Assembly: GCA_029941095.1 (NCBI GenBank) | Contig: JAPYRO010000011.1 | Location: forward strand, 1-15,465 | DNA length: 15,465 nucleotides | Direction of reading: 5' to 3' | DNA from: Dehalococcoidia bacterium | Lineage (GTDB): Bacteria; Chloroflexota; Dehalococcoidia; UBA6926 | Part shown: positions 14,617 to 15,465 of the stretch, piece after piece | Position numbering within the stretch: the first letter of the stretch is position 1 | Layout of the letters: each line of letters opens with the position of its first letter | Program-made: the position numbers and the translations under genes | Notes under the pieces: model-generated | Database searches by the model: none | What the model was told of the DNA's origin: nothing | What the model saw: the letters and a program-made list of their open reading frames with translations, nothing else

Positions 14617-15465
14617 CTAATTTGTTAGGTACTCATGTGCCGACGGAATTCCCGCTAAACCTGTGGCAGAATTTATCGCGTTAATGATAGATTGTTCGAC
14701 AGACCAAGCAGCGAGAGCACCTAGTTTAGTAAGATCAATGTTAGCCTTTTCTACCGTAAGTTCGTTTGATGCTGTTGATACTACAAATAGAGTATCACCG
14801 TCTCCCATTCCATAAGATGGAACGATGGTTCTTGCGATCCCACTGTGTGCCATAATAGCCAACCTATTTGCCTGCTCTACGCTAAGTGGTGCATCAGTAG
14901 CTATGATTCCTATTGTTGTGTTCGAATTTTCTTTTAGAAGGCCCGGGAGCTTGGACGCTCGTAGCAATTCTAAGGAGCTCTTAAATGTACCTTGGGTATC
15001 ACGGCTTCCCGCAATAATTTTTCCATTTTCTGGATTTGTTACGTCTCCTGAACTATTGACAACCACCAGAGCACCGATAGAAAATCCGTCGTTGATTTGT
15101 GTTGCCATTGAGCCCAGACCGCCCTTGATTGCATTCTCCATACCACCAAATTTTGAAACGGTTGCCCCTGTCCCTGCTCCTATACTTCCCTGTCCGACCT
15201 CGATATCTGATGCAGAATATGCAGCTTGGTAGCCATTTTCCGCTGTTGGCCGTGCTGTAGAGTCACCAATACCCAAATCAAATAGAATAGCTCCCGGAAC
15301 TATGGGAACGGGGCCTGATCGTGTTTGAAATCCTACTCCATTTTCCTCTAAGTATTTCATTATCCCATCTGCAGCAGCCAATCCAAAAGCGCTGCCGCCA
15401 CCTAGGAGTATCGCATGTACTCGATCAACCAGCGTCCCGGGTTTTAACAGGTCTGTCTCCCTTGT
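14617..15465 (-). CDS. P1/S58 (DmpA-like) peptidase, 5' end outside the window
   Basis: Members of this Ntn-hydrolase family are made as a precursor that cuts itself, after which the new N-terminal Ser or Thr is the nucleophile; known enzymes remove N-terminal D- or L-amino acids or beta-amino acids. The frame is open up to the window edge (282 residues visible), so the start is outside; a TTG at 15381 is not the true start, because the conserved DRVHAILLGGGSAFGLAAADG reaches further upstream. The GGSAFGLAAADG motif, a GALVVVN strand, the probable cleavage point Asn-Thr in SNTTIGIIATDA (Thr at 14917-14919), and DGDTLFVVST are diagnostic. The usual MAHDGLAR reads MAHSGIAR. It lies 14 bases before the DUF2520 gene. 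A link with beta-alanine supply for PanC is possible but speculative. Confidence 0.88.
   Translation of the reverse strand, partial: TRETDLLKPGTLVDRVHAILLGGGSAFGLAAADGIMKYLEENGVGFQTRSGPVPIVPGAILFDLGIGDSTARPTAENGYQAAYSASDIEVGQGSIGAGTGATVSKFGGMENAIKGGLGSMATQINDGFSIGALVVVNSSGDVTNPENGKIIAGSRDTQGTFKSSLELLRASKLPGLLKENSNTTIGIIATDAPLSVEQANRLAIMAHSGIARTIVPSYGMGDGDTLFVVSTASNELTVEKANIDLTKLGALAAWSVEQSIINAINSATGLAGIPSAHEYLTN

Overview
The window is about 15.5 kb of A+T-rich bacterial DNA (my estimate is roughly 41% G+C). It carries 17 protein genes and no rRNA, tRNA, CRISPR array or insertion sequence that I can see. The content is core genes (secG, gatB, hppA, surE, panB, panC, panD) mixed with CoA-thioester and fatty-acid-like metabolism: thiolase-fold proteins with DUF35 partners and a crotonase. 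A K+-type membrane pyrophosphatase, the pan cluster with a DUF2520 protein, and tandem thiolase/DUF35 genes would suit a marine Chloroflexota (SAR202-like) bacterium. That placement is inference and cannot be fixed from this window.

Layout. 163-1242 (+): two tandem HAD-fold paralogues. 1263-5077 (-): hppA, gatB and secG, read in that order. 5233-6018 (-): surE, ended by a hairpin that contains its stop codon. 6261-9699 (+): a duplicated two-gene cassette, thiolase-fold protein then DUF35/OB-fold partner, twice, closed by a strong bidirectional terminator at 9711-9743. 9757-10638 (-): a crotonase-family protein. 10726-15465 (-): a probable operon read from the right edge leftwards: S58/DmpA-like peptidase (cut by the window edge), DUF2520 Rossmann protein, panD, panB, panC, IF2B-like protein. 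It covers most of pantothenate synthesis, and the DUF2520 protein is a candidate for the missing ketopantoate reductase.

The main discovery candidate is the 6261-9699 cassette. Both thiolase-like genes are 386 codons long if in-frame TGA codons are read through. The first has TGA at codons 282 and 367; the second has TGC (Cys) at codon 282 and TGA at codon 367. Codon 282 lies in the active-site loop equivalent to HDCF of SCP2-type thiolases, and codon 367 in the C-terminal CxG loop. Each TGA is followed by a hairpin whose apical loop lies about 17-21 nt downstream, the place of a bacterial SECIS element; the hairpin is broken where TGA is replaced by TGC. Protein sequence is conserved beyond each TGA. 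At the same time, the usual thiolase nucleophile Cys and GHP-loop His are absent. I propose that these are undescribed selenocysteine-containing thiolase-superfamily enzymes working with DUF35 subunits that have lost their zinc ligands. The sel genes are not in the window, so this remains an inference.
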